Shown piece by piece: positions 16,329 through 23,887 of a DNA stretch of 41,830 bases. A program made the position numbers and the translations under genes. Position 1 is the stretch's first letter. Every line of letters starts with the position of its first letter. The DNA comes from an uncultured Kangiellaceae bacterium (lineage in GTDB: Bacteria; Pseudomonadota; Gammaproteobacteria; Enterobacterales; Kangiellaceae): contig CAJQOL010000079.1 in assembly GCA_905479925.1 (NCBI GenBank), positions 1 to 41,830 on the forward strand, read 5' to 3'. The notes below the pieces were generated by a model. It did not search any database. It saw only the letters and a program-made list of their open reading frames with translations, and was not told the origin of the DNA.

Positions 16329-18092
16329 CTAATTGTTGGGCCTAAAATAACCCAGCACTTTGAATTCAGCGTCTCTTAAATTATTGAGTAATAATTCGCC
16401 ATCTTCAGTAACCCTAAACTCTCCGTATTCGGCTTTTTCGTATTCAGTTGCTGTGCCTTCTTGAAAGAAAAAGGCATGGGTGGCAAGTCGTAACCTTCGA
16501 TGCCGAATTTTAAACTTCATTGTTACTTGATGTTCACCAAGTCGCTTGATGTTCTGCTGCAGTGATAAGGTTGCTACTTGATTTTCGTCGAGATTAACGA
16601 CCATGATTCCGGAATCATTTCTTTTATCAAAAAATAGCTGCTCCGTCGGTACTTGTTGCGCAAATAACTCATCGTCGGAAGAGTTAGAGTCGCTATCTAG
16701 GGTATTACTGATAACGCTTTTATCACCGTTAAGTTTTTCAATAAGGGTATTTTCGATTTCGAATCGTAGATTCATATAATCGCCCTGCATCAAAGAGCGT
16801 GGGTCAACGGGGGCTAATTTTAAAAGCACGACCCTGCCCTCGGATAGAATGGTTTCTTTGTTAAAAATATCAATATTGATCAGGGTTAATGCTAATGCCA
16901 AAGTACCTAGCGTTATCGAAATAACCGGAGTTATCTTATAGTTTTTAGGGTGAGCCTCAACGAATGTTTCGTTGGTCTTTTTATCATCGGCTTGAACATC
17001 GACCTTAGTTTTGGCATTGACTTTGGAATGATGCTCGATGACCCAAAGGCAGACAGCAAATAAAATAGAAAACGCCAATAGCAGTAATGACTTAGTTAAT
17101 AAAGTGACCTCAAGGTGGTAGTAATACCACGAGATAAATCCAAGTAACGCGGCGACGCCAGCGGCTACTAATAATCGTCTTTGTCTCATAAAACCAATGA
17201 CAAGCAATAATATTCCTGCGCTTGCTCCGGAGACGAAATGGTTTAAAAATAATAAAATGATTCCGGCAATGAGGACGAGATTACCGGCAGCAGAATTCAA
17301 ACTAATTTTGTAGCTGCTAACAATATTCATTAATATAAAAATAATAAGTCCAACGATAAGCAACTCGCTGAAAATTGGCGACCAAGTTAGTAGCCATACA
17401 ATTGGTTGTTCTAAAGTGCCGCCGATTAAACCTTTGTTAAAAAATATTTGACTATTAAAAAACAATAGAGAGATTGCTAAGCCATAGCCAATAGGCTCCC
17501 AAAGTTCTCGATAATTTTTCCACTTGAAGTCATATATCCAAACCAAAACAAACCCTAAACTCACTATCGATGCACTTATATAAAAAATCCCCAATCGGTC
17601 TAAGCAATAGAAAAATGCCATTAGAGCAAACCAAGTACTTAGAACGCGGCTAATGTATTGAGGAACTAGCAAGACGACAAAACACTGATAGATAAATAAG
17701 GTGCCAAAAAATAAGGCAGAATCATCATTAAGCCATTCGTATATCCCCCAAGCAACGATAAGCTGGCCGCAGAGATTTATGGCAAGAGCTAGTTGCCGGC
17801 TAAACTCATTACTCGTAAACAGTCGCGCCATGAACCATGCCGAGACATTAAGAAGGAGACCTATTGTGGATATAACAATTGGATCGCCTTCATCAAAAAT
17901 CAAGGAGAAGAAAGTGACAAAAAATCCGAGCAAAAAAAACGACGCTACCCATCCAGAAAAACCGAGCATCGCCCGAATATACCAGACCGAATTGTCATCT
18001 TCTGAAGCCGGGAGTTCGCCATCAACTAAATCTTCGGCGCGCAGTTTCTTCCAAAGCTGAGCAGGGCTACTGTAAGTGTTTAAAAAATTCAC
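16329..18092 (-). CDS. DUF4401 membrane protein fused to a GDYXXLXY domain
   Basis: 587 residues. The N-terminal two thirds (about 30-350) are a DUF4401-type polytopic membrane region, roughly twelve hydrophobic segments, opening with the characteristic RAMLGFSGWVASFFLLGFF. After a cytoplasmic-looking hydrophilic stretch (355-385) and one more membrane helix comes a C-terminal GDYXXLXY domain: LAPVDPRSLMQGDYMNLRFEI, ending in strands rich in Arg and Glu. In many bacteria these are two separate neighbouring genes; here they are one frame. Start GTG at 18092 overlaps the stop of the DUF2157 gene (GTGA), so translation is coupled. The role of this family set is unknown. Confidence 0.88.
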   Translation of the reverse strand: MNFLNTYSSPAQLWKKLRAEDLVDGELPASEDDNSVWYIRAMLGFSGWVASFFLLGFFVTFFSLIFDEGDPIVISTIGLLLNVSAWFMARLFTSNEFSRQLALAINLCGQLIVAWGIYEWLNDDSALFFGTLFIYQCFVVLLVPQYISRVLSTWFALMAFFYCLDRLGIFYISASIVSLGFVLVWIYDFKWKNYRELWEPIGYGLAISLLFFNSQIFFNKGLIGGTLEQPIVWLLTWSPIFSELLIVGLIIFILMNIVSSYKISLNSAAGNLVLIAGIILLFLNHFVSGASAGILLLVIGFMRQRRLLVAAGVAALLGFISWYYYHLEVTLLTKSLLLLAFSILFAVCLWVIEHHSKVNAKTKVDVQADDKKTNETFVEAHPKNYKITPVISITLGTLALALTLINIDIFNKETILSEGRVVLLKLAPVDPRSLMQGDYMNLRFEIENTLIEKLNGDKSVISNTLDSDSNSSDDELFAQQVPTEQLFFDKRNDSGIMVVNLDENQVATLSLQQNIKRLGEHQVTMKFKIRHRRLRLATHAFFFQEGTATEYEKAEYGEFRVTEDGELLLNNLRDAEFKVLGYFRPNN

Positions 18093-19171
18093 GAGCGCTC
18101 CTCCGAGTTTGTTTGATAATTGTTATCTTGTTTAGTCGGAGGATGCTTACCAAAAAATTCACTTGCTAATCGGCGCATATGCATAGCCGCCAACGCCGAA
18201 AGGATAATAATGGTCAGACTGACGAACAAGAAACCAAAATCGTCCAACCAACTATCGAGCAGTTCAATCAATCCGCTAACTACAACGGTAATAGCGCTAA
18301 TTGACGCTGCTGAAAGGACAAACAAATCTTTTTTATGGTAGCGATAAAACGCATAAACCGCCGAAATCCAGACCACATAAAAGACTAGTCCGGCAATACT
18401 GGCTCGCTGACTGAATATCGCTTCGGTCGCCAGTAGCGTCACTCCGATACCAGCAAAAACTGCGGTTAAACGATGAACATATCGGTATTTTGAACCCTTA
18501 GCTAGGTAATCTTGTTGTTTGTTAAGTAGAGCAATAAACCGGGGGAAACTGTTTAAGGAGAGTTTTTCAAATAGTACTACTAACACGGTATTCAGCAGCG
18601 TGAAAACCCATAATTTCTCGTTATTCGATAACAACAGTCCTATCAAAATATCTGAGACTTCAAAATATGCAATTAAGGCTGTATTGAATAATACTAACCA
18701 CATGATCCACAAACTATTCGCCCGAGAGATGACTACCCAGGGTAGAATTACCACGGACCACGCGGCAAATAACTGCCACGGATCTGCACCGGTTTGGTAG
18801 GTTTGTCCAACTAACGCAAGCAATCCACCGACTAGCAGCGATAGCGTCAATAGTATTCCGTTGTTTAATAGCTGTTTTGGCGAAAATTTGATGTAAGCTA
18901 ACGCACAGCTTACGAGCAAAATCTCAACCAATGCGAATTTGGAAAAGCGACTCATATCTTGCCAGTTGAAAGCAAAAAAGAAAATGATTGCGGCGCTAAA
19001 GGAAATAATCGCGCCCCATATTAAACAGACCTTAACAAATGCTAACCAATCAGATTCATCTGGCTCCGCATAACCGAGTTTTAGCGCTCGAGAGACTTTA
19101 TCCTGGTAGTTAGGATTATCAAACTGACCTTGTTCTGCCCATCGCAAAATCTGCTCTCTATTGCTGCTCAC
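18089..19171 (-). CDS. DUF2157 membrane protein
   Basis: 360 residues. A soluble N-terminus of about 45 residues (REQILRWAEQGQFD...ALKLGY) precedes about ten hydrophobic segments, the DUF2157 pattern; the family's FFAFNWQDMSRFSKFALVE segment is at about 65-83. The GTG start at 19171 is supported by AGGGGAAAA upstream. Co-transcribed and translationally coupled with the DUF4401-GDYXXLXY gene, an association found across proteobacteria. No function is known for the pair; a membrane complex is a fair inference. Confidence 0.87.
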   Translation of the reverse strand: MSSNREQILRWAEQGQFDNPNYQDKVSRALKLGYAEPDESDWLAFVKVCLIWGAIISFSAAIIFFFAFNWQDMSRFSKFALVEILLVSCALAYIKFSPKQLLNNGILLTLSLLVGGLLALVGQTYQTGADPWQLFAAWSVVILPWVVISRANSLWIMWLVLFNTALIAYFEVSDILIGLLLSNNEKLWVFTLLNTVLVVLFEKLSLNSFPRFIALLNKQQDYLAKGSKYRYVHRLTAVFAGIGVTLLATEAIFSQRASIAGLVFYVVWISAVYAFYRYHKKDLFVLSAASISAITVVVSGLIELLDSWLDDFGFLFVSLTIIILSALAAMHMRRLASEFFGKHPPTKQDNNYQTNSEERS

Positions 19172-19719
19172 TGATTTTTCCCCTAGTTTTTTTAATCAAG
19201 GTTAAAACTTATGGTGTTTTAAAGCATAACCGATTTCTTTGAAAGCTCATTACAAATCCATGGAGTAGCATATTACTCTACCCAACGTTTAAACAATAAT
19301 ACTATAGCCAGTTATTATAGTGATGATAAAGGCGCTTTCGACTTGAAAATTCGTTGCAACGTTACTGAACGCACAAAAATATAGCTAATTTAGTTATGTT
19401 TTCGTTAACATCGATAAATGGAACTAATCGATAAGAAAATTGAATGATCTTAACAATAAAGATGGAAAAACCACAAAATTGGGATTAGTGTGTGGTGATA
19501 AAAATCATTAACCTTAGTACCTAGAGTGATTTTCTAGAACGCTACGGGATATTTGAAGAGACAATTAGCTGCAAAGCCGTTCTTATATAGGTTATTAGCC
19601 AGCGGTGCAATTATAACCAACAACAATTTAGAACATGAAGTAGTCGCAGGTTGTTGGAGAATAGCTCTAGGGAGTTATATCGCTAGCTTCACAACACTAG
19701 AGGAAGAGGATAGCAATAA
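19172..19719. other. 548-bp divergent intergenic region without a gene
   Basis: Lies between the divergent DUF2157 gene and the coiled-coil gene. It is AT-rich and shows no convincing open frame and no tRNA-like fold. Small features: a CCACA...TGTGG inverted repeat at about 19473-19497, and a 15-bp sequence AATTATAACCAACAA at 19609-19623 that is identical to one across the purE promoter at 14688-14702. A GAGGAAGAGGA stretch at 19700-19710 provides the ribosome binding site for the next gene. It is long for a promoter region, so a decayed gene or small RNA is possible but not visible. Confidence 0.5.
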
Positions 19720-20634
19720 ATGAACAGCCATGGAAAAACAATAATAGCAATTATCGCGTCATTTATATTTGGCATTTTATCGCACATGATATATTTGAAT
19801 CTCAATGATTCGATATCCTCAAAAATCTTGAAAGAAACTATCGCAGAAGAACCAGTTGCAGACTTAGAAAACTTGGTGAATGCCAAATTTCAGTCCAAGG
19901 ACAAAAATGAATTATTACAAGAGCTAAAAATTGTAAAAAAGGAGTTAGAATCTCTTAGGTTAATAAGAGGATCTACTGAGGTTCCCCTGCTAGAAAAGCA
20001 AAGAAAGCAGTTTGAAGTAGTAGAGAAAACGATGGAGCTGTTTAACTCAGCAGAGTTTAATCGCGACGAAGCGGTAATGGGAATCGAAACCGCAACGGAA
20101 GAATTGAGATTTGCGCTTGACTTAACAGAGGAGCAATCTAAATACCTTAAGGAGCTTTTAGAATCTGATTTAGAAACTGATCTGGAGTTTAAACAGTTTC
20201 TCTATACCAGAAACGACCTGAGTGAAGATGCTAGAGAAGCGCGTATGGTAGAGTTGAGGGCTAAGTTAGCAGCGAACCAAGAACGTTTTGAAGAGCAATT
20301 ATCGGAACAGTTAAGCGAACAGCAAATGGCAGAATATTTGGAGTTCGAGAATAAAAAAGTCCGCTTAGAACATGAAAAATTTTCAGCGTTGCGCTCGACT
20401 ATGACACAGGGCTACATTTCAGACCTAAATGAGTTTCAATCGTCTCAGATAAACCGATACTTTGAAGGGTTAGTTCTTGATACGTCTGAACTTAATCTGG
20501 GATCTTATGGAACGCCATTGGCGAACATAATAGGAACTAAGGTGATAGAAGGAAACGATGACTTATCGCTCTATTTAGAAAGAATCTTAACAAAAGAACA
20601 GTTTGATGAGTATCGAAATAGGTTGTCTAACTAA
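19720..20634 (+). CDS. membrane-anchored coiled-coil protein of unknown function
   Basis: Not recognised. 304 residues from ATG 19720 with a strong GAGGAAGAGGA upstream. Residues 7-28 form one hydrophobic helix (IIAIIASFIFGILSHMIYLN) with no clear cleavage site, so the protein is likely anchored in the inner membrane with its body in the periplasm. From about residue 60 it is highly charged and Glu/Lys/Leu-rich with heptad-like spacing (KNELLQELKIVKKELESLR; later LSEQLSEQQMAEYLEFENKK), indicating long coiled coils. The pattern of repeated LTEEQ and LSEQQ is like small Spy/CpxP-type or surface stress proteins only in a general way. No partner gene lies next to it. Confidence 0.75.
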   Translation: MNSHGKTIIAIIASFIFGILSHMIYLNLNDSISSKILKETIAEEPVADLENLVNAKFQSKDKNELLQELKIVKKELESLRLIRGSTEVPLLEKQRKQFEVVEKTMELFNSAEFNRDEAVMGIETATEELRFALDLTEEQSKYLKELLESDLETDLEFKQFLYTRNDLSEDAREARMVELRAKLAANQERFEEQLSEQLSEQQMAEYLEFENKKVRLEHEKFSALRSTMTQGYISDLNEFQSSQINRYFEGLVLDTSELNLGSYGTPLANIIGTKVIEGNDDLSLYLERILTKEQFDEYRNRLSN

Positions 20635-20816
20635 AAAGATTTGTGCTTCGAAAAACTGGGTATACTTGAAGATTATGCGTAATTTCAGGCTGTTTCATCA
20701 CCTAGTTTAGCCTTGTTACTTAATAACAACCTAAGAAACCAGCTAATCCATAGCGCTGGCGCATGTCACTAAAGTGGGAATAAAAAAGTTAACATATTAG
20801 GAACTAAGGAGTTTCT

Positions 20817-21314
20817 GTGATTAGAGATGCGACTTTATCGGATGCTGGCGATATAACCGAAATTTATAATTATTATATTGATGAAACAGCGGTCACGTTT
20901 GAAACTGCAATAGTTTCTGAAAAGGTTATGAAGCAAAGAATTCGCAAGGTTTTTGCTGAGGGACTTCCATGGTTGGTGGCAACGGAAGGCAACGATAAGA
21001 TTGTTGGCTACGCGTATTCAACGCCGTGGCGAGAGCGTTCGGCTTACCGTTTTACTGTAGAGATTTCTGTCTATTTGTCGGATCAAAGTATGGGTAAAGG
21101 TATTGGTACTGCCCTTTACCAGAGGCTATTTGAGAAGCTCAAGCGCAAAGGAGTGCATAGCGTCATTGGTGGTATAACTCTTCCTAATCCAGCGAGTATT
21201 GCACTACACGAGAAATTTTCTATGAAACAAGTTGCTCACTTTAAGCAGGTTGGCTTTAAATTTGTTCAATGGCAAGATGTGGGTTATTGGCAGGTAATTA
21301 CTGGGCCAGAATAA
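20817..21314 (+). CDS. GNAT acetyltransferase of the Pat/MddA (YncA) type
   Basis: 165 residues. Belongs to the phosphinothricin/methionine-sulfone acetyltransferase group: IRDATLSDAGDITEIYNYYI at the N-terminus, VGYAYSTPWRERSAYRFTVEISVYL in the middle, the acetyl-CoA loop QSMGKGIGTALY (Q/RxxGxG/A), and GGITLPNPASIALHEKFSM near the end. These enzymes acetylate the amino group of glufosinate-like compounds or of methionine sulfone and sulfoximine; the natural substrate here is not known. GTG start at 20817 is supported by CTAAGGAG 6 nt upstream. The second GNAT gene follows 37 bp downstream. Confidence 0.88.
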   Translation: MIRDATLSDAGDITEIYNYYIDETAVTFETAIVSEKVMKQRIRKVFAEGLPWLVATEGNDKIVGYAYSTPWRERSAYRFTVEISVYLSDQSMGKGIGTALYQRLFEKLKRKGVHSVIGGITLPNPASIALHEKFSMKQVAHFKQVGFKFVQWQDVGYWQVITGPE

Positions 21315-21351
21315 ACACTTTCTCAGTTTGCTTAATAAGGAAAAACTCCCT

Positions 21352-21879
21352 ATGAAACAAAGTCTATTCAATGTACGAGTCGCGGATATTGCAGATGCTA
21401 AGAATTTGGCTTTGCTTGCAGAGAGTACCTTTAGACGTGCTTTCGAAAAGGAAAATACTGCTTCGGATATGGCCAAGCACTGCAGAAAAAGTTATAGCGA
21501 GAAAATACAATCTGAGGAAATTGCTAATCCAAACATTATTACTTTAGTGATTGAAGACGAAGATGAAATGGTTGGTTATTCCCAGCTTCACTGGGGGGAT
21601 TCGCCAGAATGTATCAAGAGTAATGAAGTTGGTGAAATTAGGCGTATTTATGTGAGTCATTGGTGGCATGGCAAAGGTGTCGGCTTGCAACTGATGGAAG
21701 CTTCGATAGAGCAGTTAAATGAGAAATCAACCCGTGGGGTTTGGCTGGGCGTTTGGGAAAAGAATCCCAGAGCCATTGCCTTTTACAAAAAGTTAGGTTT
21801 TATTGTGATGGGTGAGCATAAGTTTATGCTTGGTGATGATCTGCAAAGGGACATTATAATGTTCTTAGCAAATAACTAG
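21352..21879 (+). CDS. GNAT family N-acetyltransferase
   Basis: 175 residues from ATG 21352 (AAGGAAA upstream); an in-frame TTG at 21328 would add eight residues without family support. The fold is GNAT: VRVADIADAKNLALLAESTF at the start, IRRIYVSHWWHGKGVGLQLM with the acetyl-CoA loop HGKGVG near residue 107, and a final GVWEKNPRAIAFYKKLGFI. Substrate unknown. It is downstream of, and probably co-transcribed with, the Pat/MddA-type gene but belongs to a different subgroup, so it is not a tandem duplicate. Confidence 0.87.
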   Translation: MKQSLFNVRVADIADAKNLALLAESTFRRAFEKENTASDMAKHCRKSYSEKIQSEEIANPNIITLVIEDEDEMVGYSQLHWGDSPECIKSNEVGEIRRIYVSHWWHGKGVGLQLMEASIEQLNEKSTRGVWLGVWEKNPRAIAFYKKLGFIVMGEHKFMLGDDLQRDIIMFLANN

Positions 21880-21944
21880 TAGAGAAATGCTCATCAGATT
21901 TTTCTTGCAATAATTCAACAGAGATAGCTTGTTCGCCAAAATGT

Positions 21945-21980
21945 AAATCGACATGCAAATCGACATGCAAATAGGCATGC
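21945..21980. repeat. three 12-bp tandem repeats
   Basis: AAATCGACATGC at 21945-21956 and again at 21957-21968, followed by AAATAGGCATGC at 21969-21980. Lies in the convergent gap between the GNAT gene and the S33 hydrolase and runs into the hairpin at 21974. Confidence 0.75.
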
Positions 21981-22003
21981 TGTTAGCAGCAAAACAGCAT
22001 GCC
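21974..22003. terminator. strong hairpin between convergent genes
   Basis: Perfect 11-bp stem GGCATGCTGTT (21974-21984) and AACAGCATGCC (21993-22003), loop of 8 nt. Well placed to end transcripts from both convergent genes, but there is no T-tract, so it may act as a processing or stability hairpin rather than a factor-independent terminator. Confidence 0.55.
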
Positions 22004-22044
22004 AAGGTTTATCTCAAATTTATTGACGCGATTAGCGACTATCT

Positions 22045-23571
22045 TTATTTTACAAAGGCTGGTAATTCAAAGATGATTTCAGTCTTTCCTACCTTTTGGT
22101 TTCTCATAAATTGCTGAATTGTTTTAGTAACTTCAGGGGAAACCATAAATAGATTATGACCAGCATTTTTGACTACAACCTTGGTTAAATTAGATAAACC
22201 TTGAGTGGCTTCTAACTGACTTTCAAGGTAGGTTCGTCCATCTAACGTACCGCTCAATAACAAGGTTGGTATATCATTTTTTGGGTATTGTCTAAACTCA
22301 TCACCGAGATCTAACCCCTCAATCGAACGGTTTAACTGAGGCATTGGAAAGTTGAGCATTCGGCCGACGATTGAAGAGCCTGCCTGTTGATTAAACCGTT
22401 TCAACCTGTCGTCCGTTATTCCCGAGGCAACATCCATAGCAAAGGACATTACGTCAAAAGATATTGATGGGTCGTTTAAACCAGCTCGTTGCACTAACGA
22501 CGGTAACATTTCGGTTACGTTGTTATCTAAGGTGGTATAAACCTGCAGTAGCATCGGCACAGCGCGGTGTGGATCGGCGATCATTGCTGATGCTAACCCT
22601 TGCATATGTGCACGCTGAAAAAGGAAATCTTGAGCGTTGCCATCCTTAACTGGGATCTTCAATGGGATAGGGTTGCTCTGCAGTTTGTTATGTACCCGTT
22701 GAATTAATCCTTCTAAATCCGGGTACGCAGCCGCCGCTTTAGGCTGTTGGTTAATCGCTTGCTGAAGACGACCAAAATAGGCGTCAGTATTTGCTGGCAT
22801 TTTAATCGTTTGATTAAGCCCTTCAGCACTTGCGATCACAACTTTATCTATTTTCTTAGGCATTAATTTCATACTAGCAAAGGCTAAATGACTACCGTAC
22901 GAGATACCCCACAGGCTTATTTTATCCGCTTGGAGGTGTTGTCTAAGCTGATCGATATCCCTAGCACTCTGTTCGGTCGTATAACCCATTGCGTCCACAC
23001 CTTGCTGTTTCCAAAAAGCCACACACTCTAAAGCAGCTTTGCGATAGCGGCTTGTTACTAGCTTATCGGTTAGGATCTCATTTAACGGCATAGTCTGTTT
23101 AGATTCACATTTCGGAGCGGTTCTTGATTTACCGGTACCGCGCTGATCAAGCGCGATAACATCGCCAAATTCACGCATTGCCATGAATAGTGGGAAGCGA
23201 AAACCTGGGTAGCTAACGGTTGAAATACCCGACCCCCCTGGCCCTCCAGCAAGATATACAATCGGTGAACCTGCTTGTTTACCGGTTGCAGGAAAACGCA
23301 AATAATGTAACGGGATAAGCCTGCTATCCTTATTAGAACGATTTTCCGGAACCTGAATAACACCGGCAAAAGCATCAACTTTTACTCCGCTATTTTCAAA
23401 AACAATCGGTTCTTCATTGTCAAATCGATATTGTTGAGACTGAGATGTTAATTGATTCGATTGTTTCGATTGATTTGCTTGCTCTGCGGCGCTTAGCAAA
23501 GGTGTTACTAGGGGTAACGATAAGCAGGCGAGCAAGCTAGCAATACGAATGATTAAATTTTTGGCTGACAT
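22045..23571 (-). CDS. secreted alpha/beta hydrolase, peptidase S33 (TAP-like) family
   Basis: 508 residues. Residues 1-29 are a signal peptide (IASLLACLSLPLVTPLLSA), so the enzyme is exported. The oxyanion-hole motif GGPGGSG is at 109-115, DQRGTGKS at 142-149, the nucleophile Ser224 in GISYGSHLA, the acid Asp in LSGTLDGRT, and His in NAGHNLF near the C-terminus. This is the tripeptidyl-aminopeptidase/proline iminopeptidase branch of S33, which removes N-terminal residues from peptides. Start ATG at 23571 has a strong AAGGAG. It is divergent from a membrane-bound LytTR regulator, which may control it. Confidence 0.88.
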   Translation of the reverse strand: MSAKNLIIRIASLLACLSLPLVTPLLSAAEQANQSKQSNQLTSQSQQYRFDNEEPIVFENSGVKVDAFAGVIQVPENRSNKDSRLIPLHYLRFPATGKQAGSPIVYLAGGPGGSGISTVSYPGFRFPLFMAMREFGDVIALDQRGTGKSRTAPKCESKQTMPLNEILTDKLVTSRYRKAALECVAFWKQQGVDAMGYTTEQSARDIDQLRQHLQADKISLWGISYGSHLAFASMKLMPKKIDKVVIASAEGLNQTIKMPANTDAYFGRLQQAINQQPKAAAAYPDLEGLIQRVHNKLQSNPIPLKIPVKDGNAQDFLFQRAHMQGLASAMIADPHRAVPMLLQVYTTLDNNVTEMLPSLVQRAGLNDPSISFDVMSFAMDVASGITDDRLKRFNQQAGSSIVGRMLNFPMPQLNRSIEGLDLGDEFRQYPKNDIPTLLLSGTLDGRTYLESQLEATQGLSNLTKVVVKNAGHNLFMVSPEVTKTIQQFMRNQKVGKTEIIFELPAFVK

Positions 23572-23629
23572 GGAAACTCCTTAGCAATTTTTAGATGGTG
23601 TAAATCTAGGTATTCGAATTATGTAATGG

Positions 23630-23707
23630 GTGTCTATAACAAGCGTTTATAACAAGTGTCTGTAATTAGTTGTTTGTAATAGCTGTCTGTAATCGACTTC
23701 CGCAATC
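23630..23707. repeat. degenerate 13-bp tandem repeat array, six units
   Basis: Units begin at 23630, 23643, 23656, 23669, 23682 and 23695: GTGTCTATAACAA, GCGTTTATAACAA, GTGTCTGTAATTA, GTTGTTTGTAATA, GCTGTCTGTAATC, GACTTCCGCAATC. Two further, more decayed units may follow to 23733. The array begins 58 bp upstream of the S33 hydrolase start codon, thus inside its promoter or leader. The 316-bp divergent gap holds this array, the palindrome at 23823 and no gene. Confidence 0.7.
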
Positions 23708-23822
23708 GACTGGCAACTTTGGCTGAAATACAATCAACCATTTTTAATGGCTCTACTATCTAGTGTTAAAACCTTATTTTCACGTTGTATTCGTTCAAAG
23801 GTCGCTATTTTTCAGGTAATAT

Positions 23823-23845
23823 CGGTTAACGGTGGCTGTTAACCG
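23823..23845. promoter_or_regulatory. inverted repeat upstream of the LytTR gene, possible operator
   Basis: CGGTTAAC (23823-23830) - N7 - GTTAACCG (23838-23845), perfect 8-bp arms, followed by a third similar half-site CGGTTAGC at 23851-23858. On the minus strand this reads as CACCGGTTAAC and CACCGTTAAC spaced 14 bp apart; ACCGTTAA resembles half-sites bound by LytTR proteins. The site is 43 bp before the LytTR start codon. Autoregulation is an inference. Confidence 0.4.
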
Positions 23846-23887
23846 GTGAGCGGTTAGCCCAGTATTTATGCGTTTTGAGGTACTTCA

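Noticed and set aside
17701-18060. Open frame of 119 codons on the plus strand inside the DUF4401 gene
   Set aside because: Shadow of the opposite strand; low-complexity Ser/Lys-rich translation and no start signal.
20817-21879. Tandem gene duplication of the two GNAT genes
   Set aside because: They belong to different GNAT subgroups with little similarity outside the acetyl-CoA loop.
23630-23707. CRISPR array
   Set aside because: Units are 13 bp, contiguous and degenerate, with no spacers and no cas genes nearby.
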